A DNA stretch of 40,882 nt from Parafrankia sp. EUN1f (GTDB lineage Bacteria; Actinomycetota; Actinomycetes; Frankiales; Frankiaceae), in the NCBI RefSeq assembly GCF_000177675.1, contig NZ_ADGX01000078.1, positions 1 through 40,882 on the forward strand, in the 5' to 3' direction. Shown here piece after piece: positions 33,987-40,882 of this stretch. Positions within the stretch are counted from its first letter, which is position 1, and every line of letters starts with the position of its first letter. Both the position numbers and the translations under genes were made by a program. The notes below the pieces were generated by a model, which was not told the origin of the DNA, searched no databases, and saw only the letters and a list, made by a program, of their open reading frames with translations.

Positions 33987-34029
33987 GGCTCGCCGCCGTC
34001 CCTCTCCCCGTGTGGGACGGCGGCGAGCC
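33987..34029 (+). terminator. Strong 16-bp hairpin terminator
   Basis: GGCTCGCCGCCGTCCC (33987-34002) pairs perfectly with GGGACGGCGGCGAGCC (34014-34029), loop 11 nt, followed by TT. It probably terminates the XRE transcript. Confidence 0.75.
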
Positions 34030-34091
34030 TTGCGTCCGGCCGGACGTCTCGGTGGCGGTTAGCCAGATGGCCGACCAGGCGGAAGCCTTGC

Positions 34092-34129
34092 GCAACTTGC
34101 GAGATGCAACTTGCAAGATGCAGTATTGC
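34092..34129. promoter_or_regulatory. Three phased GCAA-N-TTGC repeats between XRE and DUF397 genes
   Basis: GCAACTTGC at 34092 and 34106 are perfect palindromes, and GCAGTATTGC at 34120 is a degenerate third, all at 14-bp spacing. The same motif and period occur upstream of the XRE gene. Here they lie downstream of both convergent genes, with no start codon of a supported gene nearby. Confidence 0.55.
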
Positions 34130-34213
34130 GGATGCGTCCACCGATCTCAACGAAATGCCGGTCGTGGCCGGATGAACCGTGCGACCGGCCGGGTCGGCGG
34201 GCCCTCGGGTGAC

Positions 34214-34483
34214 TCAGATCAACGGCAGCTCGAACTCGCCGTTACGAACGCCGAGCAGGAACGCCTCCCACTCCTCGGGAGTGAAGCGCAGGACCGGCCC
34301 GTCGAGGTCCTTCGAGTCGCGCACGCCGACACCGCCCGGCCCGAGCTGCACGTCCACACAGGTGTCCGCGGCGCCCTGACAGAAGCTGCTGCGCAGCCAG
34401 GCACGGTCGGCGGAGGCAGAGGCGGAGGCTGGGGCGGAGGTGACGGGATGCGACGCACTGTCCAGGTGCGCGGGGCGGTACAT
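34214..34483 (-). CDS. DUF397 domain protein
   Basis: 89 residues, start ATG 34483 chosen because AGGAG lies 5 nt upstream; in-frame starts at 34564 or 34624 would make it longer than typical for the family. DUF397 signature: AWLRSSFCQGAADTCVDVQLGPGGVGVRDSKDLDGPVLRFTPEEWEAFLLGVRNGEFE. A low-complexity Ser/Ala stretch (SAPASASASA) precedes it. These small acidic proteins accompany XRE/DUF5753 regulators such as the one at 33015 and are proposed to modulate them. Same strand as the FHA gene upstream, 150 bp apart. Confidence 0.9.
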   Translation of the reverse strand: MYRPAHLDSASHPVTSAPASASASADRAWLRSSFCQGAADTCVDVQLGPGGVGVRDSKDLDGPVLRFTPEEWEAFLLGVRNGEFELPLI

Positions 34484-34633
34484 GAACACTCCTGGATGGA
34501 AGGCCGGGACGATCGGCCGAGGCGGAGCGTGTCTCGCGGGCTCCGGACCACTGTCGGTGGACATTACGATCACACCTTTTTGTGGCCTGTTCCGAAAGGC
34601 TGCGCTGGCGCAGTGTCCGGTCACAGTGTCCGG

Positions 34634-35386
34634 TCAGCGCAACCAGGCCGGTGGGCGGCGATAGGCCGCGAACGCGGGCGGTGCGAGGTAGCCGGCCTGG
34701 ACGAGGACGTAGAGGTAGTCGGGGTTGGTCAGCCCCACCCGGCGGTGCAGGCCCAGCCGTACCGCCCGCTCGTGGACGTGCCGGAGCCGTTCCCGTACCG
34801 CGCTCTCGCCGATACCGAGGCGGCGGGCGGCGGCGTCGAGCTGCATGGGCTGTGCGGGTAGCCGCGGCGGCCACTGCAACAGCTCGTTGAAGACCAGCCG
34901 CACCGCCTCCTCCTGCGGGCCGGACAGCGGAAGCGGAGGCTCGGGGCTGACGGTCCAGGTGGTCGTGGGCGGATGGGCCCGCGGGCCCTGGGCCGTAACC
35001 GTTGCGGTGTCCGCTTCCAGCAGCAGCCAGTGATGGGCCGGATCACTGGTGTCGGGCCCCTGGCGCTTCGCCCCGCCGAGCAGGCGGATGGCGAGCCGCG
35101 GCCAGCGCAGGAACTGGCGCCCGGTGATGCGCTGCGGCGCCTGGCCCCAGGGGTGCAGCATCGCGCCGTTGAGGTTGAGCACGTTGATGTCCCAGCCGTC
35201 CTCGGCGGCCGTCACCTCGATCGCCTTTCGGGAGATCCCGCGGTTGAGGACCTCGACGCCGAGCCTGAGCTCGCCCTCGCGGCCGACGACGAGTGTTCTG
35301 CCGACCTCGACGGACAGCCCGACGGGCACACACGACCGGCCGGGCTCGTACTCGTAGGCCAGGATCCACCGCTCACCCGCGCTCAT
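34634..35386 (-). CDS. FHA-like domain protein with C-terminal winged-helix-like region
   Basis: 250 residues. Start at ATG 35386 (MSAGERWILAYEYEPG) because the upstream open frame to 35674 is low-quality sequence crossing a tandem repeat. N-terminal half is FHA-like (LVVGREGELRLGVEVLNRGISRKAIEVTAAEDGWDINVLNLNGAMLHPWG), containing GR, a RGISRKA analogue of the S-R/H core, and LN-G. The C-terminal half (LDAAARRLGIGESAVRERLRHVHERAVRLGLHRRVGLTNPDYLYVLVQAGYL) looks like a helix-turn-helix. FHA domains bind phosphothreonine, so it may be a kinase-responsive regulator. No Ser/Thr kinase gene is in the window. Confidence 0.75.
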   Translation of the reverse strand: MSAGERWILAYEYEPGRSCVPVGLSVEVGRTLVVGREGELRLGVEVLNRGISRKAIEVTAAEDGWDINVLNLNGAMLHPWGQAPQRITGRQFLRWPRLAIRLLGGAKRQGPDTSDPAHHWLLLEADTATVTAQGPRAHPPTTTWTVSPEPPLPLSGPQEEAVRLVFNELLQWPPRLPAQPMQLDAAARRLGIGESAVRERLRHVHERAVRLGLHRRVGLTNPDYLYVLVQAGYLAPPAFAAYRRPPAWLR

Positions 35387-35591
35387 CGTGCCGATACCCC
35401 GCTCTCCCGACTCCGTTTCCGTGGTTGCCGCGCGAACGGTATTTTTTCGATCCACCGCCTCGCCGGACGCGGCGGGTGCGCCCGCGATGGCGGGATGATG
35501 CTGGGGTGTAGTGACTCCGCCGGTGGGAGCGTCAGGAGATCCCGACAGCTGTCGCCGATGCGTGGTTCTGCGGGCGGGCGACAGCCTCAGA

Positions 35592-35625
35592 AGATCGCCG
35601 GTGTCCGCAGATCGCCGGTGTCCGC
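35592..35625. repeat. Exact 17-bp tandem duplication
   Basis: AGATCGCCGGTGTCCGC at 35592-35608 and 35609-35625, between the GGDEF stop and the FHA start. The rest of the spacer 35387-35670 holds nothing I recognise. Confidence 0.92.
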
Positions 35626-35670
35626 CGGTGATCGAGGTGGAACCGCTCGGGTGCCCTGAGGCCGGTCGGG

Positions 35671-37389
35671 TCACACCTGGTAGGTGGTGACGGATTGTCC
35701 GCCCCCGGCCTGCTTGGCCTTGTACATGGACATATCCGCGGCGTTCAGCAGGCGGTCCGGATTGGTGCGGCCCGTATCCGATATGGCGACTCCCGCGCTG
35801 GCGGTCACCGTGTGGAGGACTCCTTCCACCGAGATCGCCTCGCCCAGGCGGGCGATGACCCGGTGGGCCAGCCGCTCCATCTGACCGCCGTCGCGCACCT
35901 CGGTACAGACGATGGCGAACTCGTCCCCGCCCAGCCGGCCGACGAGATCGGTGGGCCGGACGGCGGCCGACAGGCGTCTGGCGACGGTGCGCAGAACGGC
36001 GTCCCCGGCTGTGTGGCCGTGGTTGTCATTGATCGTTTTGAAGCCGTCGAGGTCGAGGAATATCACCGCGACGGAACGGCCCTGGCCGCGGGAGGGATCG
36101 AGGGCCTGGCCGAGGTGGTCGAGGAGCGCTGCGCGGTTGGCCAGCCCGGTCAGATCGTCGTGCTGGGACCGGTACCGCAGCTGGCGTTCCGCGGCCAGCC
36201 GCGCGGTGGCGGAGACCAGGACGTCCGCGATGGCCCGAACATGTTGTTCGTCGTCCGCGTCGTCCGCGTCGTACATACCGTCCGCGGATGCGCCGGCGGT
36301 GTCGGTGTGGCTGTCGGTGTTGGTGTCGGTGTCGGGCCTCTGCACCACGACGACCCGTGCCGACCGGCGACCCTGCCCCGCGCCCGCCACCAGTGTCTGC
36401 CAGCCTGGGACGACGGACGAGTACCGGATGTCGCCGGCCGCGGGGATGTCACTCGTTCCGGCGAGGTGGGCGGCCACGAGGCTGGCCCAGCCGGGGGGTG
36501 GGCCCAGCGCCGGTTCGGGCACCGTGCAGGCCACCGGGGCCGTACCGCCGACATCCCACAGTGAGACGTGAGCATTCAGCGAACCGGCGAGCGTTCGCAC
36601 TGCCAGGCGCCACAGTGCGGCCGAGTCGGCGGTCTCAAGAGCCTGATGGGCGAACCGCGCGACGACAGCCTGTCGGGCGCGGGACCGCTCGCGGGCCGTG
36701 ACATACACGCCGACCCCGACCATCCGGGTCACCTTGCCGTGGGCGTCCAGCAACGGGGTGAGGTTGACGTCGACCTGGCCGCCGACGGCGGCGGTGGCGG
36801 TGCATGCGACGACGTGGCCGGACTGCGCGTCGCGCAGAAGCTCGATGAGCTCCGTCTCGTCGGCGAAGACCTCGAAGACGGAGGAGACCGTCGACTGCGC
36901 CAGCCCGGCGACAGCTCCCGGGGCGATACCGCCGCCGCCGATCAGCACGCGCCCGGCGGCGTCCAGCAACGCGAAGCTGACCGGGCTGTGGGTGAGGATC
37001 GTCCGCACCTGCTCGCGCAGCGGGTCGCCGTCGACGCGGTCCTGGAGAAAGCACGCACAGTCAGCGCACCCGGGTCCTGACGTCAGTCTGGTCATCACGA
37101 CCGGCACCGCGGAGCCGTCCGGCCGCCGGATCACCATGGCGTGGCGGTCCGGCGAGGAGTGCTGATCCCCAGGGAGCAGTTCGTCCCACTCGTCGAAGGA
37201 CAGCAGGGACGTCAGCGGGGTGCCGAGCAGTGCGCGCCGGTCTCGGTCGAACAGGGCGACCGCGCGGTTGTTGAGATAGGAGATGCGGTCGTCCGGCGGG
37301 GTGACCACCACGACGCCGGCCGGCAGGTCGTCGACCAGCTTGCGCCATCGCACTGTTCCTCCCTCCGCCCCGTCCGGTTTCCCATCCAC
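35671..37389 (-). CDS. PAS-domain diguanylate cyclase (GGDEF)
   Basis: 572 residues from ATG 37389 (MDGKPDGAEGGTVRWRKLV). A PAS domain opens the protein (LVDDLPAGVVVVTPPDDRISYLNNRAVALFDRDR..LLGTPL), a second PAS-like region begins near residue 130 (TILTHSPVSFALLDAAGRVLIGGGG), and a GAF-like stretch follows. The GGDEF domain starts at HDDLTGLANRAALLDHL; RLGGDEF begins near residue 485 with an intact active site and an RxxD inhibitory site (RPTD) five residues before it. It should make c-di-GMP with product inhibition. An Asp/Thr-rich low-complexity linker (36236-36335: DTDTNTDSHTDT, DADDADD) precedes the catalytic domain. No membrane segment, so a cytoplasmic sensor. Confidence 0.92.
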   Translation of the reverse strand: MDGKPDGAEGGTVRWRKLVDDLPAGVVVVTPPDDRISYLNNRAVALFDRDRRALLGTPLTSLLSFDEWDELLPGDQHSSPDRHAMVIRRPDGSAVPVVMTRLTSGPGCADCACFLQDRVDGDPLREQVRTILTHSPVSFALLDAAGRVLIGGGGIAPGAVAGLAQSTVSSVFEVFADETELIELLRDAQSGHVVACTATAAVGGQVDVNLTPLLDAHGKVTRMVGVGVYVTARERSRARQAVVARFAHQALETADSAALWRLAVRTLAGSLNAHVSLWDVGGTAPVACTVPEPALGPPPGWASLVAAHLAGTSDIPAAGDIRYSSVVPGWQTLVAGAGQGRRSARVVVVQRPDTDTNTDSHTDTAGASADGMYDADDADDEQHVRAIADVLVSATARLAAERQLRYRSQHDDLTGLANRAALLDHLGQALDPSRGQGRSVAVIFLDLDGFKTINDNHGHTAGDAVLRTVARRLSAAVRPTDLVGRLGGDEFAIVCTEVRDGGQMERLAHRVIARLGEAISVEGVLHTVTASAGVAISDTGRTNPDRLLNAADMSMYKAKQAGGGQSVTTYQV

Positions 37390-37483
37390 CCGGACCTACC
37401 CAGGGCGACGCGGGAGCTATCGCGCCGCTGGGGACTGCCCGCCCGGTGTGTGCTGGTCAGGGACCGGGCGGACACCGGACGTG

Positions 37484-37774
37484 TCAGGACAGGGGCTGCA
37501 CCTGCCCGCAGATCGGGCCGTCTCCGACGACCTCGAAGTTCTGCCCGAGGGAGTCCACCCGAACAAGGTTCAGGCAGGCGCTCGGCAGCGTGTAGTCGGT
37601 CAGGTTCACGGCCGGGCGCATCAGGCCGCCCGCGTCGTACCGCAGGACTGAGCGCAGCGCGCCGATGAACCCGTCTCGGGTCGGGCAGGCGCTGGCCGCG
37701 TTCAGACCGCGCAGCTGCAGCTCGAACGGCGGTGGGGCTGCGTTTACGCCCGGGGGCTTGCGAACAGACCTGCG
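37484..37774 (-). pseudogene. Gene remnant, C-terminal fragment without a start codon
   Basis: A 96-codon open minus-strand frame with coding-like composition but no ATG, GTG or TTG near its 5' end. It reads PPFELQLRGLNAASACPTRDG, then FIGALRSVLRYDAGG, LTDYTLPSACLNLVRVDS and GPICGQVQPLS, with three cysteines spaced like a small exported protein. A frameshift near 37760 could join it to a TTG-initiated frame from 37784, but no convincing N-terminus or signal peptide is present. I do not recognise the family. Probably a decayed or truncated gene. Confidence 0.4.
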
Positions 37775-37816
37775 TCAGGCGCAAGACACCGGGCCGCGAC
37801 CTAGGAGGTTCCGCCG

Positions 37817-38197
37817 ATGATGGCTTTTGGGTCGCGGAGGCCCTGTGACCTGGGCCGTCGGAGTGCCCCGGATCGTGGGAGCGCGCCGGATCGTCACAGC
37901 GGCCTGAGCCGTCGGAGCGGTCGGGTCCGGTCGGCCCTGCTGCTGGCCGCGGGGCTCGGGGCGGGTTTCGCCGGCGGGCGCATCACTCGTGCGCGTGGCC
38001 CGGTGGGACGAGCGCCTGGTGGAGCGCCGGCCTCGGTCGGGGCCGGCGCCGAGCCGACCGATCCCGTGTCGCCGCTGCGCTTCGGGGATCAGCCCGATCT
38101 GCTGGCCACCGAGGATGCCGCGAGCCCGCCGTTCGAAGGACTGTCCGCCAACACCCGTTTCGCCAACGAGGTCCTCGGCGCGGACATGTCAGACTGA
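37817..38197 (+). CDS. Small single-span membrane protein of unknown function
   Basis: 126 residues from ATG 37817 with a strong AGGAGG 8 nt upstream. A basic N-terminal region (LGRRSAPDRGSAPDRHSGLSRRSGRVR) precedes one membrane helix (ALLLAAGLGAGFAGG), then an Ala/Gly/Pro-rich linker and a hydrophilic C-terminus (PFEGLSANTRFANEVLGADMSD). No family recognised. The dtd gene starts 5 nt after its stop, so the two are co-transcribed. The N-terminal part contains short repeats (SAPDR twice). Confidence 0.7.
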   Translation: MMAFGSRRPCDLGRRSAPDRGSAPDRHSGLSRRSGRVRSALLLAAGLGAGFAGGRITRARGPVGRAPGGAPASVGAGAEPTDPVSPLRFGDQPDLLATEDAASPPFEGLSANTRFANEVLGADMSD

Positions 38198-38202
38198 AGG
38201 TC

Positions 38203-38634
38203 ATGCGGGCGGTGGTGCAGACGGTCAGCCGCGCGTCGGTCACCGTCGACGGCGATGTCGTCGGCTCGGTGGAGAACGGCCTGCTGGTTCTCGTCGGCGT
38301 CACCCACACCGATGTCACGGCAACAGCCGAGAAGCTCGCGAGCAGAATCCACAATCTGCGGGTTCTGGATGGCGGACGGTCAGCCGCGCAGATCGACGCG
38401 CCCATACTGGTCGTCAGCCAGTTCACTCTCTACGCCGACACCAGCCGCGGCCGGCGTCCAGGCTGGCAGGATGCCGCGCCGGCGCCGATCGCCGAGCCGT
38501 TGGTCATGGCCGTCGTCGAGAGGCTGCGAGCCTTGGGCGCCCGGGTCGAGACGGGTCGTTTCCGCGAGCACATGCTGGTCGAAAGCGTGAATGTCGGCCC
38601 GCAGACGATCATTCTCGATGTCGACGGCACGTGA
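38203..38634 (+). CDS. dtd: D-aminoacyl-tRNA deacylase
   Basis: 143 residues from ATG 38203. Dtd signatures: MRAVVQTVSRASVTVDG at the N-terminus, SQFTLYADTSRGRRPGW (SQFTLY catalytic motif) and ESVNVGPQTIILD (the NxGPxT Gly-cisPro motif). The enzyme removes D-amino acids, and glycine mischarged on tRNA-Ala, protecting translation. Length is normal. It is coupled to the small membrane protein gene upstream. Housekeeping gene, probably ancestral to this locus. Confidence 0.95.
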   Translation: MRAVVQTVSRASVTVDGDVVGSVENGLLVLVGVTHTDVTATAEKLASRIHNLRVLDGGRSAAQIDAPILVVSQFTLYADTSRGRRPGWQDAAPAPIAEPLVMAVVERLRALGARVETGRFREHMLVESVNVGPQTIILDVDGT

Positions 38635-38645
38635 GCGCGATGTGC

Positions 38646-38711
38646 CGGGGCGGGGGTCCGTGACGGCCGGTCCGTGACGGTCGGTCCGGCCTGGTCTCGT
38701 GTCCCGCCCCG
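38646..38711. terminator. Hairpin between convergent dtd and lipocalin-like genes
   Basis: CGGGGCGGG (38646-38654) pairs with CCCGCCCCG (38703-38711) across about 48 nt that itself contains two GTCCGTGACGG direct repeats. The right arm GTCCCGCCCCGAC is the same as in the terminator beside paralogue 1 (24547-24559). Confidence 0.55.
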
Positions 38712-38723
38712 ACTGCTCGGGAA

Positions 38724-39857
38724 CTACAGGCCGAGCGCGTCCTTGATCAGGTCGAAGACGAAGCCGCGCTGGAACATGGTGTAGGTGGGGGTCATCTCAA
38801 CGTATGACTGGCCGGTGACGGCCTGGCCGTTGATGGTGCCGGTGACGCTGGAGGCACCTTCCCAGTACGAGCCGTTCGACAGACCCGGGATGGACAGCTC
38901 CTGGTCGAGAAGCTTGGGCGTGATGGTCAGCGTTCCGCCGGGTACGGTGACGGTCCATTTCGAGTCGTAGGTGTACCCCGTGTGTGGGCTGGTCCAGGTG
39001 CCCAACGGGGTTTCACCGACCTGGGTCGGGTTGAGCTTGACGGTGCTGCCGTCGGCCTTGACGAGGGTGCCGACCGTCTCGACGATCTGCTCGTTCTCGT
39101 CCTTGATGAAGTACAGCATGTACTGGGTGTTGTTCGACAGCTGGATGGCGAACCAGTCCCAGCCGCCGGTGCCGGGGGCGAAGTCGCCCCACTGGTGATC
39201 CTGCCAGGCTATACCGGTCACGTTTACCAGCACGCCGTGGTCCCACAGCGTCCCCTTGACCTTCAGGTTGGTCTGCGAGTAATACGCCGACTCGCCGAAC
39301 GGGCCGTAGGGAATCACCCCGGCGTCACCGTGCAACGCGGTCGGGGTGGACTGCGTCAGCGTGAGGTTGATCGACGAGTAGCTGAGGTCCGAGAAGCCGG
39401 CGAAGAGGTGGTTCACACCGTTCTTGCCGTCCATGTGCGTCGTGCCGACGGTGTTGTTGAAACCGCCGCCGCTGGGCACGACGTCCGGCTGCAGGCCCAC
39501 CATGGACATGTTCTGCGTGAACGTGCCACGGGTGATGTCGCTGATCGCGAGGTGCCCGTTGTAGGCGGCCGCGACCGGCTCGGTCGCGAGGGCGTCGAGG
39601 CGGATGTGCGTGACTTCGAACCCGTACTCGTGCTTCTTGCCGAAGACGTCGGTGCCCTGGAGGTGGCCGGTGAAGTACCACCACTCCATGGTGGTGTCAG
39701 GGTGCGCGGCCTCGTCGATCGGCAGCGATACCGGCGGCATGGTGGCGGATGCGGAGGGGGCGGCCACGAGGAGTAGAAGCGGAGTGCACAGGGCGCCGAC
39801 GGTGACCATCAGGCGCCTACCTCGACGGCGGCCCGACCATAATCCGCTGATTTTCAT
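38724..39857 (-). CDS. Secreted CrtC/AttH-type lipocalin-like protein, paralogue 2
   Basis: 377 residues; start ATG 39857 (MKISGLWSGRRRGRR) with GGGAGG 7 nt upstream, preferred over a start five codons earlier. Signal peptide: RRRGRRLMVTVGALCTPLLLLVAAPSASA-TMPP. Family motif TMEWWYFTGHLQGTDVFGKKHEYGFEVTHIRLD, then GESAYYSQTNLKVKG, GIAWQDHQWGDF and QYMLYFIKDENEQIVETVGTLVKADGS. It aligns end to end with the protein at 24604-25701, including the GALCTPLLL signal core, so the two arose by duplication; it has a C-terminal extension (FQRGFVFDLIKDALGL). Likely an exported lipid-binding or modifying protein, not a true carotenoid hydratase. A degenerate copy of the conserved element lies 165 bp upstream. 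Confidence 0.87.
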   Translation of the reverse strand: MKISGLWSGRRRGRRLMVTVGALCTPLLLLVAAPSASATMPPVSLPIDEAAHPDTTMEWWYFTGHLQGTDVFGKKHEYGFEVTHIRLDALATEPVAAAYNGHLAISDITRGTFTQNMSMVGLQPDVVPSGGGFNNTVGTTHMDGKNGVNHLFAGFSDLSYSSINLTLTQSTPTALHGDAGVIPYGPFGESAYYSQTNLKVKGTLWDHGVLVNVTGIAWQDHQWGDFAPGTGGWDWFAIQLSNNTQYMLYFIKDENEQIVETVGTLVKADGSTVKLNPTQVGETPLGTWTSPHTGYTYDSKWTVTVPGGTLTITPKLLDQELSIPGLSNGSYWEGASSVTGTINGQAVTGQSYVEMTPTYTMFQRGFVFDLIKDALGL

Positions 39858-40021
39858 CAACTTGCCTCCCAAAACGCTGGCTGGTGGTAGAGGCGCGCGA
39901 CTGTGCGGCGACTCCGCGCATCCGTCGACCTGAGGGAAGAGCCTGAGCCGGCGACGAGGCCTGGCTATTCCTTAAGATCTCCTGGATTCCGGTCAGCTTC
40001 GATGAGAAGGCCGATGACCCG

Positions 40022-40041
40022 CATCCGTAGAACTACGTGGA
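40022..40041 (-). promoter_or_regulatory. Degenerate third copy of the conserved element
   Basis: On the minus strand TCC-AC-GTAGTTCTACGGATG matches 12 of 15 bases of GTAGTTTCACGGAGG in copies 1 and 2, with a 2-nt insertion after TCC, in the same orientation relative to the downstream lipocalin-like gene and at a similar distance. The remainder of 39858-40130 holds nothing else I recognise. Confidence 0.5.
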
Positions 40042-40130
40042 TGTCCACGTGCGCCCGCGGAGGTGAAGGCGTTGCCCGGCGAGCGCGTACCTGAGGAGGA
40101 CGTACCGGAGGTGGCGTAACCGGGACGTGC

Positions 40131-40882
40131 CTAACCAGGGCGTACCGACCGGGAGCTTCCGTTCTTCTCCTGACGGCGGCGCTTCGAGTGGTACATGGCG
40201 GTGTCGGCCTGGTGCAGGATCTGCTCGGCGCTCGTGGGCTGCCCGTCGGCCAGGGCGAGGCCGATGCTGATCTGGATCTGTTCGGTGTGGCCCGAGAGCG
40301 CCACCGGTTTGGCCATGGCCGCCATGATGCGTCGTGCGCACTGCTCGCCGGCGAGGCGCGGGCTGGCGTTGGAGTCGGCGAGCAGGACGGCGAACTCGTC
40401 GCCACCGAGACGGGCGGCGAGGTCGTCCTGGCGTACGGCGGTGTGCAGACGGGCCGCCACCGTGCGCAGGAGCTGGTCGCCGGCGTGGTGGCCGTGCGTG
40501 TCGTTGACGGTCTTGAAATGGTCGATGTCGCAGAAGAGGACGACGACCGGCCGGCCGCGGTCCCGGTGGGCGGTGACCGCGTGTTCGAGTTCCCGGGTGA
40601 ACAGGGCGCGGTTGGCGAGCCCGGTCAGTCCGTCATGGTCCGCCTGATATTGGAGGCGATGGTGCGCCAGCTTCACGTCGGCGACGAGCCGGCGGTTCTC
40701 GGTGACGCTGACGATCTGCCGGAGGCTGACCAGCGTGGCGAGTCCGATCGCCAGGTACAGAGGGAGGCCGCGTAACGCCCCGTTGCGCACAGCGGTCGCC
40801 AGCACGAGGGCAGCGGCGACGCTGAGCGGCAGGTAGGGCAGATAGGCGTGCAGCCAGGGCCGGATGTCGGGTCGCCGGTGGC
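40131..40882 (-). CDS. Membrane-anchored diguanylate cyclase (GGDEF), N-terminus beyond right edge
   Basis: The frame is open to the window edge (about 250 codons visible), so the gene starts beyond it. The visible N-terminal part has two hydrophobic spans (LHAYLPYLPLSVAAALVLATAV and GLPLYLAIGLATLVSLRQIV), the end of a multi-span sensor. The GGDEF domain follows: HDGLTGLANRALFTRELE, FCDIDHFKTVNDTHGHHAGDQLL, and RLGGDEF with active site intact and an RxxD inhibitory site (RQDD) five residues before it. It should make c-di-GMP at the membrane. It is one of two cyclases in the window, against one damaged EAL gene. Confidence 0.92.
   Translation of the reverse strand, partial: HRRPDIRPWLHAYLPYLPLSVAAALVLATAVRNGALRGLPLYLAIGLATLVSLRQIVSVTENRRLVADVKLAHHRLQYQADHDGLTGLANRALFTRELEHAVTAHRDRGRPVVVLFCDIDHFKTVNDTHGHHAGDQLLRTVAARLHTAVRQDDLAARLGGDEFAVLLADSNASPRLAGEQCARRIMAAMAKPVALSGHTEQIQISIGLALADGQPTSAEQILHQADTAMYHSKRRRQEKNGSSRSVRPG

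Overview
The window is very GC-rich (G or C at most third codon positions), with GTG starts, abundant TetR, XRE/DUF397 and F420-dependent families, and overlapping catabolic genes. This points to a high-GC actinobacterium. Frankia or a close relative is my best guess, but it rests on gene style, not on a search. No rRNA, tRNA, CRISPR array, transposase or integrase was seen.

Layout. 1-2710 (minus): a DoxX-like membrane protein, a CBS-CBS-BON protein and a PEP synthase cut by the left edge, resembling the redox/hypoxia sets of actinobacteria. 2904-4250: a membrane acyltransferase. 4361-5925: an alpha/beta hydrolase divergent from a TetR gene, with two adjacent near-perfect operators between them. 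6079-8633 (minus): an APH-like phosphotransferase behind a branched-chain-type substrate-binding lipoprotein. 8634-9317: a gene-poor spacer full of short tandem repeats.

9318-20542 (plus): a tightly packed catabolic cluster. It encodes a CaiB-type CoA-transferase, a DUF35 zinc-ribbon protein, a thiolase-like protein without the nucleophilic cysteine, an aldehyde dehydrogenase, an amidohydrolase-2 protein, a three-cysteine ferredoxin, an SDR, a P450, an F420/Ddn-like reductase, a TetR regulator and an acyl-CoA ligase. Together they suggest oxidation of a hydrophobic (terpenoid, steroid-like or aromatic) substrate to an acid, CoA activation and retro-aldol chain cleavage. The substrate is not readable from sequence.

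20584-28252: an EAL protein broken by a probable one-base deletion, a lipocalin-like (double-calycin) gene coupled to a second APH-like gene, a secreted CrtC/AttH-type lipocalin-like protein, and a large NB-ARC/LuxR regulator. A paralogue of the secreted protein lies at 38724-39857. A 22-bp element with an inverted repeat is present identically upstream of the first two lipocalin-like genes and in degenerate form upstream of the third, always in the same orientation relative to the gene. One copy sits between a target and the LuxR regulator. This looks like a small undescribed regulon and is the strongest novelty here.

28338-32431: CbiZ with an in-frame 18-bp repeat insertion, then a TetR, carboxymuconolactone-decarboxylase-like, SnoaL-like and LLM oxidoreductase group. 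33015-34483: a convergent XRE/DUF397 pair with 14-bp-phased GCAA-N-TTGC repeats on either side of the XRE gene. 34634-40882: an FHA protein, a PAS/GGDEF protein, a gene remnant, a small membrane protein, Dtd, the second secreted lipocalin-like protein and a second GGDEF protein cut by the right edge. Short tandem repeats are unusually frequent, several of them duplicating gene 3' ends together with the stop codon.
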